Notes under the pieces: generated by a model | Databases searched by the model: none | The model's input: only the letters and a program-made list of their open reading frames with translations | Told to the model about the DNA's origin: nothing | Position numbers and translations under genes: made by a program | In this document: positions 15,050 to 23,319 of the stretch, in pieces | How positions within the stretch are numbered: position 1 is the stretch's first letter | How the letters are laid out: each line of letters starts with the position of its first letter | Assembly: GCA_017882925.1 (NCBI GenBank) | Contig: JADGOM010000256.1 | Location: 1 to 36,411, forward strand | From: Acidimicrobiia bacterium | GTDB lineage: Bacteria > Actinomycetota > Acidimicrobiia > IMCC26256 > Chersky-534 | Direction of reading: 5' to 3' | DNA length: 36,411 nt

Positions 15050-16975
15050 TCAGGTGAGCGGGGAGGGCGTGGCGGCGGCGGCCACGATCGGCTGGACGAG
15101 CGGGGTTGCACCCTGCGAGCCGTAGAAGCCGGCGTCGCCATGCGTGAACACACCCCCGTCACTCGCGAACAACCAGTACCCCTTGCCCGTCGGCGTCGAA
15201 GCCGCGGCCACGATCGGCTTGGCCAGCGCAAGTGCGCCTTCCGAACCGAAGAACTTCGCGTCGCCGTGCGTGAACACGCCACCATCGGACGCGAAGAGCC
15301 AGTACCCCTTGCCCGTCGGCGTCGAAGCCGCGGCCACGATCGGCTTGGCCAGGGCAAGTGCGCCTTCCGAACCGAAGAAGTTCGCGTCACCGTGCGTGAA
15401 GACACCGCCGTCCGAGGCGAAGAGCCAGTAGCCCTTGCCGTCCGGCGTCGAAGCCGCGGCCACGATCGGCTTGGCCAGCTTGATGGCACCTTCGGAGCCG
15501 AAGAACTTCGCGTCGCCGTGCGTGAAGACCCCGCCGTCCGAGGCGAAGAGCCAGTAGCCCTTGCCGTCCGGCGTGGACGCCGCGGCCACGATCGGCTTCG
15601 CGAGCTTGAGCGCGCCCTCCGAACCGAAGAAGCCGGCGTCGCCGTGCGTGAAGACACCGCCGTCACCGGCGAAGAGCCAGTAGCCCAGTCCGGTCGGGGT
15701 CGACGCCATCGTCACGATCGGCTGCGCAAGCTTGATCCCACCCTCGGAGCCGAAGAACTTGGCGTTGCCGTGGGTGAACACACCACCGTCGGCCGCGGCC
15801 ATCAGGTAGCCCTGGCTCGCCGGCGGCGTGGGCGGCGGCGTGGGCGGCGGCGTGCCGAGACCCTGGACCGAGCGGACCCGGGAGTTGTCCTGGTCCGCGA
15901 TCACCAGGTTGAACGCGCGGTCGAATCCGATGCCCAGCGGGTGCTGGATCTGGGCCGAGGTCGCCGGCCCGCCGTCGCCACCGTAGGTCCCGGTGCCGTC
16001 ACCCACGACGGTGGAGATCGTGCCGCTCGCACCGTCGATCTTCCGGACGAGGTTGCCGCCGTTCTCGGCCACGAACACGTTGTTCGCGGCGTCGGCGACC
16101 ACCCCGACCGGGAAGCTCACCTCGGCCAGCGTCGCCGCGGTGCCGTCACCCGTGCTCCCAGCCGTGCCGTCACCGACGATCGTCGTGATGATCCCCGTCG
16201 TCGCGTCCACGCGGCGGACGCGCTGGTTGACCGTGTCGCCGATGAGGATGTTCTGGTGCGCGTCGAGCGCCACCGAGAACGGGTTGTCGAGCTGCGCGGC
16301 GGTCGCGGCGCCGCCGTCACCGCTGAACGACGGGCTGTGGTCGCCGGCGATGGTCGCGATGTTGCCGTCACTCGTCACCCTGCGGATCACGTTGTTGTTG
16401 GTGTCGGCGATCAGCACGTTGCCGTCGGCGTCGACCGCCACGCCCTGCGGCGTGTCGAGCTGCGCGGCGGTCGCGGGACCCGCATCACCGCTGTAGCCCT
16501 GCGTCGCGTTGCCGGCGAACGTCGTGATGACCCCCGCCAGGTCGACCTTCCGGATGTTCATGCCTTCGGCGATGTAGACGTTGCCAGCCGCGTCGACGGC
16601 GACGCCCGCGGGCGACGCGAGCTGCGCGGAGGTCGCCTGACCCCCGTCACCCGACGAGCCGAAGGTGCCGTCACCGGCGAAGGCCGTGATCGTGCCGGCC
16701 AAGCTGACCTTGCGGACCACGTTCGCGCTCGAGTCGGCCACGTAGAGGTTGCCGGCGGTGTCGTAGGCGACGGCACTCGGGGTCTCGACGGTCGCCGCGG
16801 TGGCCGGGCCGCTGTCACCCGTGGAGCTCGACACCCCGGTGCCCACGATCGTCGTGATCGTGCCGTTCGCGGCCGCCCCGGCACTCGAGGCGCTGGCGAT
16901 CAGCGCGGCCCCGGCCATCGAAGTCCCCATGAGCACGCTCACGAAGACCGCGGTCATCCGCCTGCATCCACGCAT
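15050..16975 (-). CDS. Secreted NHL-propeller protein with six GYWLF repeats (paralog 1)
   Basis: The 641-aa protein has a signal peptide (basic start, hydrophobic core to about residue 35). Six NHL blades follow (about residues 38-372, each with a GDGGPATxAQL...P.GVAVD...GNVYIAD...IRKV pattern), then a proline linker TPPPTPPPTPPASQ found only in this paralog. Six 42-residue repeats from residue 389 are built on GYWLFASDGGVFTHGDA. Export and a ligand-binding or structural role outside the cell are likely; no catalytic motif, sortase signal or transmembrane anchor is visible. The C-terminus ends ATPSPLT, which looks like the start of a further unit cut short. The ATG at 16975 has GGGAGG 7 nt upstream. 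It is last of four tandem paralogs and the most divergent. Confidence 0.88.
   Translation of the reverse strand: MRGCRRMTAVFVSVLMGTSMAGAALIASASSAGAAANGTITTIVGTGVSSSTGDSGPATAATVETPSAVAYDTAGNLYVADSSANVVRKVSLAGTITAFAGDGTFGSSGDGGQATSAQLASPAGVAVDAAGNVYIAEGMNIRKVDLAGVITTFAGNATQGYSGDAGPATAAQLDTPQGVAVDADGNVLIADTNNNVIRRVTSDGNIATIAGDHSPSFSGDGGAATAAQLDNPFSVALDAHQNILIGDTVNQRVRRVDATTGIITTIVGDGTAGSTGDGTAATLAEVSFPVGVVADAANNVFVAENGGNLVRKIDGASGTISTVVGDGTGTYGGDGGPATSAQIQHPLGIGFDRAFNLVIADQDNSRVRSVQGLGTPPPTPPPTPPASQGYLMAAADGGVFTHGNAKFFGSEGGIKLAQPIVTMASTPTGLGYWLFAGDGGVFTHGDAGFFGSEGALKLAKPIVAAASTPDGKGYWLFASDGGVFTHGDAKFFGSEGAIKLAKPIVAAASTPDGKGYWLFASDGGVFTHGDANFFGSEGALALAKPIVAAASTPTGKGYWLFASDGGVFTHGDAKFFGSEGALALAKPIVAAASTPTGKGYWLFASDGGVFTHGDAGFYGSQGATPLVQPIVAAAATPSPLT
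15053..15811 (-). repeat. Six 126-bp coding repeats in paralog 1
   Basis: Six tandem 42-codon units. Spacing is exact: the GCGAAGAGCC segment recurs at 15291 and 15417. Units 3-5 are nearly identical. Confidence 0.92.
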
Positions 16976-17007
16976 GATGTCGCCTCCCGGAAGAAATGTG
17001 AGCCCGC

Positions 17008-17013
17008 AACATA
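17008..17013 (-). promoter_or_regulatory. Possible -10 of paralog 1
   Basis: TATGTT, 32 nt before the ATG. It sits where the other three paralogs carry TAGGGT or TATGGT, but the flanking 15-bp element is not conserved here. Confidence 0.35.
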
Positions 17014-17175
17014 TGACGAAAAGGGCGACTACGGGAAGCCGAGACGACGGAATGATCCGTTCGGCCTACGCCTGGTTCGCGCAGGTGGCGCACCACGACG
17101 ATCGGGGCCGTGCGACATGTCGATCCGCGCACCGCGACCGCGTCGGCACGCACGGGCACATCCCGTGGACGCGAA

Positions 17176-17204
17176 ACGCGCCCGGTGCAGTGCGCCGGGC
17201 GCGT
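17176..17204 (-). terminator. Strong hairpin after paralog 2
   Basis: A perfect 10-bp stem (ACGCGCCCGG/CCGGGCGCGT) with a 9-nt loop starts 22 nt past the stop at 17227. Confidence 0.75.
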
Positions 17205-17226
17205 CCCACAACGGTCGAGCTCAGGC

Positions 17227-19086
17227 TCAGTTGGACGTCCCGGCGACGACCGGCTGCACGAGCTTCAACGCACCCTCGCTGCCGTAGAACGCGGCGTCGC
17301 CGTGGGTGAACACCCCACCGTCACTGGCGAAGAGCCAGTAGCCCCGTCCGGTGGGCGTCGACGCGGACGCCACGACTGGCTTGTTGAGATGCAACGCGCC
17401 CTCACTGCCGTAGAACCCGGCATCGCCGTGGGTGAACACCCCACCGTCACTGGCGAAGAGCCAGTAGCCCTTGCCGTCCGGAGTGGACGCCGCGGCCACG
17501 ATCGGCTTGTTGAGCTTCAACGCACCTTCACTGCCGTAGAACCCGGCGTCGCCGTGGGTGAACACCCCACCGTCAGCCGCGAACAACCAGTAGCCGTGAC
17601 CGCTCGGGGTCGCGGCCGCGGCCACGATCGGCTGGTTGAGGCGGATGTCACCCTGCGAGCCGAAGTACCCGGCGTCGCCGTGGGTGAACACCCCACCGTC
17701 AGCGGCGAACAACCAGTAGCCCTTGCCCGACGGGGTCGACGCGGCCCCGACGATCGGCTGCACCAGGTTGAGCGCACCCTCCGAGCCGTAGAACCCGGCG
17801 TCGCCGTGGGTGAACACCCCACCGTCGCCCGCGAACAGCCAGTAGCCCTGCTTCGTGGGCGTCGCGGCCATCGTGACGATCGGCTTCGCGAGCTTCAGCG
17901 CACCCTCAGAGCCGTAGAAGATCGCGCTCCCGTGGGTGAACACGCCACCGTCACTCGCCGCCATCAGGTAACCCTGCGACGCGATCCCCGCGATCGACCG
18001 CACCCGGTGGTTCCCGCCGTCGGCGATCACGAGGTCGGACGCAGGCGAGATCGCGAGGTTGTCGGGCGCGTTGACCTCGGCCTGCACGGCCGGCTTGTTG
18101 TCGCCGTTGTAGTTGCCGGTTCCGTCGCCGGCCACCGCGCTGATCACGCCGTTGGCCCCGATGCGGCGGACGAACTCGCCACCGTTCTCGCTGAAGTAGA
18201 TGCTGTTCGCGTTGTCGACCACCGCGCCGTAGGGGAAGCTGACCTTGGCGGCCGTGGCCGGGCCTCCGTTGCCCGTGGACCCGGAGGTCCCGTTGCCCGC
18301 GATCGTCGTGACGATCCCGGTCGTCGCGTCGACGCGGCGCACCCGGTTGTTGCCCGCGTCGGTGATGACGAGGTTCTGGTTGGCGTCGACCGCGACGCTC
18401 TCGGGCGCGGTGAACGTGGCCGCGGTCGCGAGGCCGCCGTCACCAGAGAAGCTCGCGGTGCCGGTGCCGGCCACGGTGGAGATCACGCCGTTGGTCGCGA
18501 CCCGACGGATGACGTTGCCGCCGTAGTCGGCGATCAGCATCCGGCCTTGAGCGTCGAACACGATGCCCGTCGGGCCCGTGAGCTGGGCTGCGGTCGCCTG
18601 CCCGCCATCGCCCCCGTTGCCGGTGGTTCCGTCTCCCGCGACGGTGGTGATCGTGCCCGAAAGGGCGACCTTGCGCACGCGGTGGTTCGAGAAGTCGGCG
18701 ATGTAGACGTTGCCGGAGCCGTCGGCCGCGAGCCCGTAGGCGCTCAGGCCGGCCGCGGTCGCCGGATTGTTGTCACCGGAGAACGTGCTGGAGCCCGAGC
18801 CCGCGAACGCGGTGATGGTCCCCGCCGGCGAGACCTTGCGCACGACGTTCTGGTTGGAATCCGAGACGTAGAGGTTGCCGCCCTTGTCGTACGCGAGGCC
18901 GAACGGCCGGTCGATCCCGGCCGACACCGCGGGCCCGCCGTTTCCGCTCGGTGTCGCCGAGCCGGTGCCGACGATCGTCGTGATCGTGCCCGTGGACGCG
19001 GCCCCGGCGCTCGCGGCTCCCGCCAGCACCGAGCCCCCCACCAGCAACGCCATCGCTGCTGCCGTCAAACCCCTGCGTACACGCAT
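17227..19086 (-). CDS. Secreted NHL-propeller protein with six GYWLF repeats (paralog 2)
   Basis: The 619-aa protein has a signal peptide (MRVRRGLTAAAMALLVGG, cleavage after an A-x-A near residue 30), six NHL blades (about 33-366) and, from residue 372, six 42-residue repeats ending LVQPVVAGTSN. The repeats join the NHL domain directly (SIAGIASQGYLMAASDGG) with no proline linker. The ATG at 19086 was chosen because a signal peptide begins there, GGGGGTC lies upstream and a promoter-like element is 32 nt before it; the frame stays open to 19242 without family resemblance. It has the same length as paralog 3 and is its closest relative by eye. Function is unknown. The family resembles secreted repeat proteins common in Acidimicrobiia. 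Confidence 0.88.
   Translation of the reverse strand: MRVRRGLTAAAMALLVGGSVLAGAASAGAASTGTITTIVGTGSATPSGNGGPAVSAGIDRPFGLAYDKGGNLYVSDSNQNVVRKVSPAGTITAFAGSGSSTFSGDNNPATAAGLSAYGLAADGSGNVYIADFSNHRVRKVALSGTITTVAGDGTTGNGGDGGQATAAQLTGPTGIVFDAQGRMLIADYGGNVIRRVATNGVISTVAGTGTASFSGDGGLATAATFTAPESVAVDANQNLVITDAGNNRVRRVDATTGIVTTIAGNGTSGSTGNGGPATAAKVSFPYGAVVDNANSIYFSENGGEFVRRIGANGVISAVAGDGTGNYNGDNKPAVQAEVNAPDNLAISPASDLVIADGGNHRVRSIAGIASQGYLMAASDGGVFTHGSAIFYGSEGALKLAKPIVTMAATPTKQGYWLFAGDGGVFTHGDAGFYGSEGALNLVQPIVGAASTPSGKGYWLFAADGGVFTHGDAGYFGSQGDIRLNQPIVAAAATPSGHGYWLFAADGGVFTHGDAGFYGSEGALKLNKPIVAAASTPDGKGYWLFASDGGVFTHGDAGFYGSEGALHLNKPVVASASTPTGRGYWLFASDGGVFTHGDAAFYGSEGALKLVQPVVAGTSN
17230..17973 (-). repeat. 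Six 126-bp coding repeats in paralog 2
   Basis: Six tandem 42-codon units. The first is always of the QGYLMAASDGG/AIFYGSEG type and the last ends in VAGTSN, as in paralogs 3 and 4. Confidence 0.92.
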
Positions 19087-19117
19087 GCGCCGACCCCCGT
19101 TTGCTCGTGGCACAGAA

Positions 19118-19132
19118 ACCCTAGGACGGAAG
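19118..19132 (-). promoter_or_regulatory. Shared promoter-core element, paralog 2
   Basis: Minus strand CTTCCGTCCTAGGGT with TAGGGT (19123-19118) as the likely -10, 32 nt before the ATG. The same element precedes paralogs 3 and 4. Confidence 0.6.
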
Positions 19133-19259
19133 CGCCCGCGCGCGAAACGAAACGTCGGAGAAACCTCGGATATCGCGCGCGCATCCGCGCACGGCGCGAA
19201 GACGGACGAAGCGGGGCGATCAGGGAGCGGACCGACGCCCACGCGCGCATCCGGCGACT

Positions 19260-19277
19260 CCGGCGGCAGTCCGCCGG
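19260..19277 (-). terminator. Hairpin after paralog 3
   Basis: A perfect 7-bp stem (CCGGCGG/CCGCCGG) with a 4-nt loop, starting 4 nt past the stop at 19282. Confidence 0.55.
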
Positions 19278-19281
19278 TGCG

Positions 19282-21141
19282 TCAGTTGCTCGTCCCGGCG
19301 ACGACCGGCTGCACGAGCTTCAACGCACCTTCACTGCCGTAGAAGCCGGCATCGCCATGGGTGAACACCCCGCCGTCACTCGCGAACAACCAGTACCCAC
19401 GACCAGTCGGGGTGGACGCCGACGCGACGATCGGCTTGTTCAGCTTGATCGCACCCTCGGAGCCGTAGAACGCCGCGTCGCCATGCGTGAACACCCCACC
19501 ATCCGCCGCGAACAGCCAATAACCCTTGCCCGACGGCGTGGAAGCCGCGGCAACGATCGGCTTGTTCAACTTCAACGCACCCTCCGAGCCGAAGAAGCCT
19601 GCGTCGCCGTGGGTGAACACCCCACCGTCAGCCGCGAACAGCCAATAACCCTTGCCCGACGGCGTGGAAGCCGCGGCGACGATCGGCTGGTTGAGGTGGA
19701 TGTCACCCTGGGATCCGAAGTACCCGGCGTCGCCGTGGGTGAACACCCCACCGTCGGCCGCGAACAGCCAGTAGCCCTTGCCCGACGGGGTCGACGCGGC
19801 CCCGACGATCGGTTGCACCAGCTTGAGCGCACCTTCGGATCCGAAGAACTTCGCATCGCCGTGGGTGAACACGCCACCATCCGCGGCGAAGAGCCAGTAG
19901 CCCTGGCTCGTGGGCGTCGCGGCCATCGTCACGATCGGCTTGTTGAGCTTCAGCGCACCTTCGGAGCCGTAGAAGATCGCGCTCCCGTGGGTGAACACCC
20001 CGCCGTCACTCGCCGCCATCAGGTAGCCCTGCGACGCGATCCCCGCGATCGACCGCACCCGGTGATTGCCGCCGTCGGCGACCACGAGGTCGGCCGCAGG
20101 CGAGATCGCGAGGTCGTTCGGCGTGTTGATCTCGGCGGTGGTGGCCGCCTTGTTGTCGCCGTTGTAGTTGCCGGTTCCGTCGCCGGCGACCGTGCTGATC
20201 ACGCCGTTGGCTCCGATCCGGCGGAGGTACTCGCCGCCGTTCTCGGCGACGAAGATGCTGTTGGCGTTGTCGACCACGACGCCGAAGGGGTGGTCGACCG
20301 TCGCCGCGGTCGCCAGGCCACCGCTCCCGGTGGAGGTTGCGGTGCCGTTCCCGGCGATCGTCGTGATGATGCCGGTGGTGGCGTCGATGCGGCGGACCCG
20401 GTTGTTGTTGGAGTCCGAGATGACGATGTTCTGGTTGGCATCGAGCGCGATGCTCTCCGGCAACGAGAGCGTGGCTGCGGTCGCCAGACCACCGTCACCG
20501 GAGAAGCCCGACACCGAGCCGGCGACCGTCGTGATCGTGCCGTTGTTCGCGACCTGCCGGACCGTGCTCGAGGTGTAGTCGGCGATCAGCATCCGACCGA
20601 GGCCGTCGAACGCGATGCCCCGGGGCCCGGCGAGCGTGGCCGCCGTGGCGAGACCCCCATCGCCGCCGTGGCCGCTCACGCCGGTACCGACGACGGTCGT
20701 GATCACGCCGGTGGTCGCGTTGACCTCGCGGATCCGGTTGTTGACGTAGTCGGCGATGTAGACGTTGCCGGCCGCGTCGGTGGCGAGCCCGTAGGCGCTC
20801 AGCCCGGCGGCGGTGGCCTGACCGCCTTCACCACTGAAGGCACTCGAACCCGTGCCCGCGAACGCGGTGATGATTCCCGACGGAGAGATCTTCCGCACGA
20901 GGTTCTGATTGGCATCCGAGACGTAGAGGTTGCCGGCCTTGTCGTATGCGAGCCCGTACGGCCGGTCGATGGCCGCCGCGGTCGCGGCACCCCCGTTGCC
21001 GGACGACGTGTTGGAGCCGATGCCCGCGATCGTGGTGATCGTCCCGGTCGACGCCGCGCCCGCGCCTGCCGAGCCCGCGATCAGCGTGCCGCCGATCACC
21101 AGCGCCATCGTTGCGGTGGCAAGACCTCGTCGCAGTCGCAT
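19282..21141 (-). CDS. Secreted NHL-propeller protein with six GYWLF repeats (paralog 3)
   Basis: The 619-aa protein has a signal peptide (MRLRRGLATATMALVIGG), six NHL blades (about 33-366) and six 42-residue repeats from residue 372. Several internal units read GKGYWLFAADGG where paralog 4 has GHGYWLFASDGG. The ATG at 21141 is preferred over an in-frame ATG at 21156 because GGGAG then sits 8 nt upstream as the ribosome binding site and the signal peptide starts correctly. It has its own promoter-core element 31 nt upstream and a hairpin downstream. No membrane anchor or cell-wall sorting signal is visible. Function is unknown. Confidence 0.88.
   Translation of the reverse strand: MRLRRGLATATMALVIGGTLIAGSAGAGAASTGTITTIAGIGSNTSSGNGGAATAAAIDRPYGLAYDKAGNLYVSDANQNLVRKISPSGIITAFAGTGSSAFSGEGGQATAAGLSAYGLATDAAGNVYIADYVNNRIREVNATTGVITTVVGTGVSGHGGDGGLATAATLAGPRGIAFDGLGRMLIADYTSSTVRQVANNGTITTVAGSVSGFSGDGGLATAATLSLPESIALDANQNIVISDSNNNRVRRIDATTGIITTIAGNGTATSTGSGGLATAATVDHPFGVVVDNANSIFVAENGGEYLRRIGANGVISTVAGDGTGNYNGDNKAATTAEINTPNDLAISPAADLVVADGGNHRVRSIAGIASQGYLMAASDGGVFTHGSAIFYGSEGALKLNKPIVTMAATPTSQGYWLFAADGGVFTHGDAKFFGSEGALKLVQPIVGAASTPSGKGYWLFAADGGVFTHGDAGYFGSQGDIHLNQPIVAAASTPSGKGYWLFAADGGVFTHGDAGFFGSEGALKLNKPIVAAASTPSGKGYWLFAADGGVFTHGDAAFYGSEGAIKLNKPIVASASTPTGRGYWLFASDGGVFTHGDAGFYGSEGALKLVQPVVAGTSN
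19285..20028 (-). repeat. Six 126-bp coding repeats in paralog 3
   Basis: Six tandem 42-codon units with near-identical internal copies at the DNA level. Confidence 0.92.
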
Positions 21142-21171
21142 TGGACCAACTCCCATACATCGCGTGTTCGC

Positions 21172-21200
21172 ACCATAGGACCGAAGCCGACGGGTGCAAA
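21172..21200 (-). promoter_or_regulatory. Promoter of paralog 3 with the shared core element
   Basis: Minus strand TTTGCA (21200-21195), 17-nt spacer, TATGGT (21177-21172), 31 nt before the ATG. The 15-bp core CTTCGGTCCTATGGT (21186-21172) matches those of paralogs 2 and 4 at 12 or more positions. Confidence 0.62.
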
Positions 21201-21301
21201 GTGAAGGAACGGTGAGTTCGAGTGAACGGTTGCGGACCCCCGCGCGACGCGCGCCGTGCGCACAAGACGCGTCGGAGACCCGCGGAACGCGCGATTCACA
21301 G

Positions 21302-21333
21302 AAGAACGCGCGGGATCGGGAAGCCCGGTTCTT
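21302..21333 (-). terminator. Imperfect hairpin after paralog 4
   Basis: AAGAAC and CGGG pair with CCCG and GTTCTT around a 3-nt bulge. The stem overlaps the TAA stop at 21332. Weaker than the other paralogs' hairpins. Confidence 0.4.
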
Positions 21334-23209
21334 AGTTGGAAGTACCGGCGACGATCGGTTGCACGAGCTTCAACGCACCCTCGCTGCCGTAGAACGCGGC
21401 GTCGCCGTGGGTGAACACCCCACCGTCGCTGGCGAACAGCCAGTAGCCGGCACCCGTCGGGGTGGACACAGCAGCAACGATCGGCTGGTTGAGCTTCAGC
21501 GCGCCTTCGCTGCCGTAGAACGCGGCGTCGCCGTGCGTGAACACCCCACCGTCCGACGCGAACAGCCAGTAGCCGTGACCCGACGGCGTCGACGCGGCCG
21601 CCACGATCGGCTGGTTCAACTTCGTCCCACCCTCGGAGCCGAAGAACGCGGCATCGCCGTGGGTGAACACCCCACCGTCACTGGCGAAGAGCCAGTAGCC
21701 GTGGCCGGACGGGGTCGCAGCCGACGCGACGATCGGCTTCACCAACTTCAACCCGCCCTCGGAGCCGTAGAACGCGGCATCGCCGTGCGTGAACACCCCA
21801 CCATCCGACGCGAACAGCCAGTACCCGTGACCCGACGGCGTCGACGCCGCCGCCACGACCGGCTGGTTCAACTTCGTCCCACCCTGCGAGCCGAAGAAGC
21901 CGGCATCGCCGTGCGTGAACACCCCACCATCCGACGCGAACAGCCAGTACCCCTGCTTCGTCGGCGTCGCGGCCATGGTCACGATCGGCTTCACCAGCTT
22001 CAACGCGCCCTCGGAGCCGTAGAAGATCGAGCTCCCGTGGGTGAACACCCCACCGTCACTGGCGGCCATCAAGTAGCCCTGCGATGCGATCCCGCTGATG
22101 GCGCGGACCCGGTGGTTCCCACCGTCGGCGACGATCAGGTCGGACGTCGGGGAGATGGCGAGGCCGAACGGCCCCGAGACCTCGGACTTGGTCGCCGCCT
22201 GGCTGTCGCCGTTGTAGGCCGGGGTGCCGTCACCGAGGACGGTCGAGATGATCCCGTTCGCACCGATCCGACGCACGCGGTTTCCCAGGCTGTCGGCGAC
22301 GAACACATCGTCGGCGTTGTCGACGACCACGCCGCGCGGGGAGTTGAACGTGGCCGCGATCGCGGGTCCGCCGTCACCGCCGGAGCTCGATGCTCCGGTC
22401 CCGGCGATGGTGCTGATGATCCCGGTGCCGGCGCCGATCCGACGGATGCGATTGTTGCCCGCGTCGGAGATGACGAGGTTCTGCCCGGTGTCGAAGGCGA
22501 CGCTGACCGGAAGGTTCAGCTGCGCCGCGGTGGCCGCACCACCGTCGCCCGTGAAGCCCGCGGCGCCGGTGCCGGCGACGGTCGAGATCGTGCCGTCGGT
22601 CCCAACCCGCCGGACCTTGTTGTTGAGGTAGTCGGCGATGAGAAGGCGGCCGGCGCCGTCGAAGACCAGGCCCGAGGGCGCGTGCAGCTGGGCGAGGGTC
22701 GCGGCCAGGCCGTCGCCGAGCGAACCGGCCACCCCGGTCCCCGCGAAGGTGGAGATCGTCCCGGCCGGGGTGACCTTCCGGATCCGGTTGTTGTCGTAGT
22801 CGGCGATGTAGACGTTGCCGGCGCCGTCGACCGCAAGACCGTTGGGTCGGGCGAGCGCGGCCGAGGTCGCGGGACCGCCGTCGCCCGAGAACCCCGCGGT
22901 GCCCGTGCCCGCGAACGCGGTGATCGTGCCGTTCGGCGCGACCTTCCGGACCTCGGACGCCTCGAGGTCCGCGACGTAGAGGTTGCCCGCCTTGTCGTAG
23001 GCGACGCCGAAGGGGAGGTTGAGGGTGGCCGCCGTGGCCGGACCGTTGTCGCCGGAGGTTCCCAGGGTGCCGTTCCCCGCGATCGTGCTGACGGTCCCGG
23101 TCGAAGCCGCGGCCACGGCGTCGGCGGTGCCGACGACCGCGGCACCGATACCGCCCGTACCCACGAGCACGGCCAACGCGCCCGTCGCAATCCGTCGTCG
23201 CACGCGCAT
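21332..23209 (-). CDS. Secreted NHL-propeller protein with six GYWLF repeats (paralog 4)
   Basis: The 625-aa protein has a signal peptide (basic start, hydrophobic core to about residue 35), six NHL blades (about 38-373) and six 42-residue repeats from residue 378. Units 3, 4 and 5 all begin GHGYWLFASDGG, showing homogenisation within the gene. The ATG at 23209 has GGGGG 7 nt upstream and the shared promoter core 28 nt upstream. It is first of the four paralogs in transcription order and lies 97 bp downstream of the diiron protein gene. Blade sequences are clearly more diverged between paralogs than the C-terminal repeats. Function is unknown; extracellular binding or cell-surface structure is an inference. 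Confidence 0.88.
   Translation of the reverse strand: MRVRRRIATGALAVLVGTGGIGAAVVGTADAVAAASTGTVSTIAGNGTLGTSGDNGPATAATLNLPFGVAYDKAGNLYVADLEASEVRKVAPNGTITAFAGTGTAGFSGDGGPATSAALARPNGLAVDGAGNVYIADYDNNRIRKVTPAGTISTFAGTGVAGSLGDGLAATLAQLHAPSGLVFDGAGRLLIADYLNNKVRRVGTDGTISTVAGTGAAGFTGDGGAATAAQLNLPVSVAFDTGQNLVISDAGNNRIRRIGAGTGIISTIAGTGASSSGGDGGPAIAATFNSPRGVVVDNADDVFVADSLGNRVRRIGANGIISTVLGDGTPAYNGDSQAATKSEVSGPFGLAISPTSDLIVADGGNHRVRAISGIASQGYLMAASDGGVFTHGSSIFYGSEGALKLVKPIVTMAATPTKQGYWLFASDGGVFTHGDAGFFGSQGGTKLNQPVVAAASTPSGHGYWLFASDGGVFTHGDAAFYGSEGGLKLVKPIVASAATPSGHGYWLFASDGGVFTHGDAAFFGSEGGTKLNQPIVAAASTPSGHGYWLFASDGGVFTHGDAAFYGSEGALKLNQPIVAAVSTPTGAGYWLFASDGGVFTHGDAAFYGSEGALKLVQPIVAGTSN
21335..22078 (-). repeat. 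Six 126-bp coding repeats in paralog 4
   Basis: Six tandem 42-codon units ending LVQPIVAGTSN. Confidence 0.92.
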
Positions 23210-23236
23210 CGAACATCCCCCGGGTCGCGAGCTCGC

Positions 23237-23251
23237 ACCCTAGGCCGGAAG
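23237..23251 (-). promoter_or_regulatory. Shared promoter-core element, paralog 4
   Basis: Minus strand CTTCCGGCCTAGGGT, with TAGGGT (23242-23237) as likely -10, 28 nt before the ATG. It differs from the paralog 2 element at one position. Confidence 0.6.
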
Positions 23252-23299
23252 TTCTACGCGAATCGAGCAATGCCGACAAACTTCGCCAGCTGCGCGACG

Positions 23300-23319
23300 C
23301 GACGCCTCAGGCGGCGTCG
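23300..23319 (-). terminator. Hairpin overlapping the stop of the diiron gene
   Basis: A perfect 7-bp stem (CGACGCC/GGCGTCG) with a 6-nt loop spans the stop codon at 23307-23309. A possible terminator. Confidence 0.4.

Noticed and set aside
17110-21204. A 1364-codon plus-strand open frame across the repeat-protein genes
   Set aside because: It is antisense to two complete secreted proteins. High GC and a 126-bp period divisible by three keep the opposite frame open; its product is Arg/Glu/Val/Asp-rich without domains.
15053-22078. The 126-bp repeats as CRISPR or a non-coding satellite
   Set aside because: The repeats are contiguous with no spacers, stay in frame and encode a conserved protein unit.
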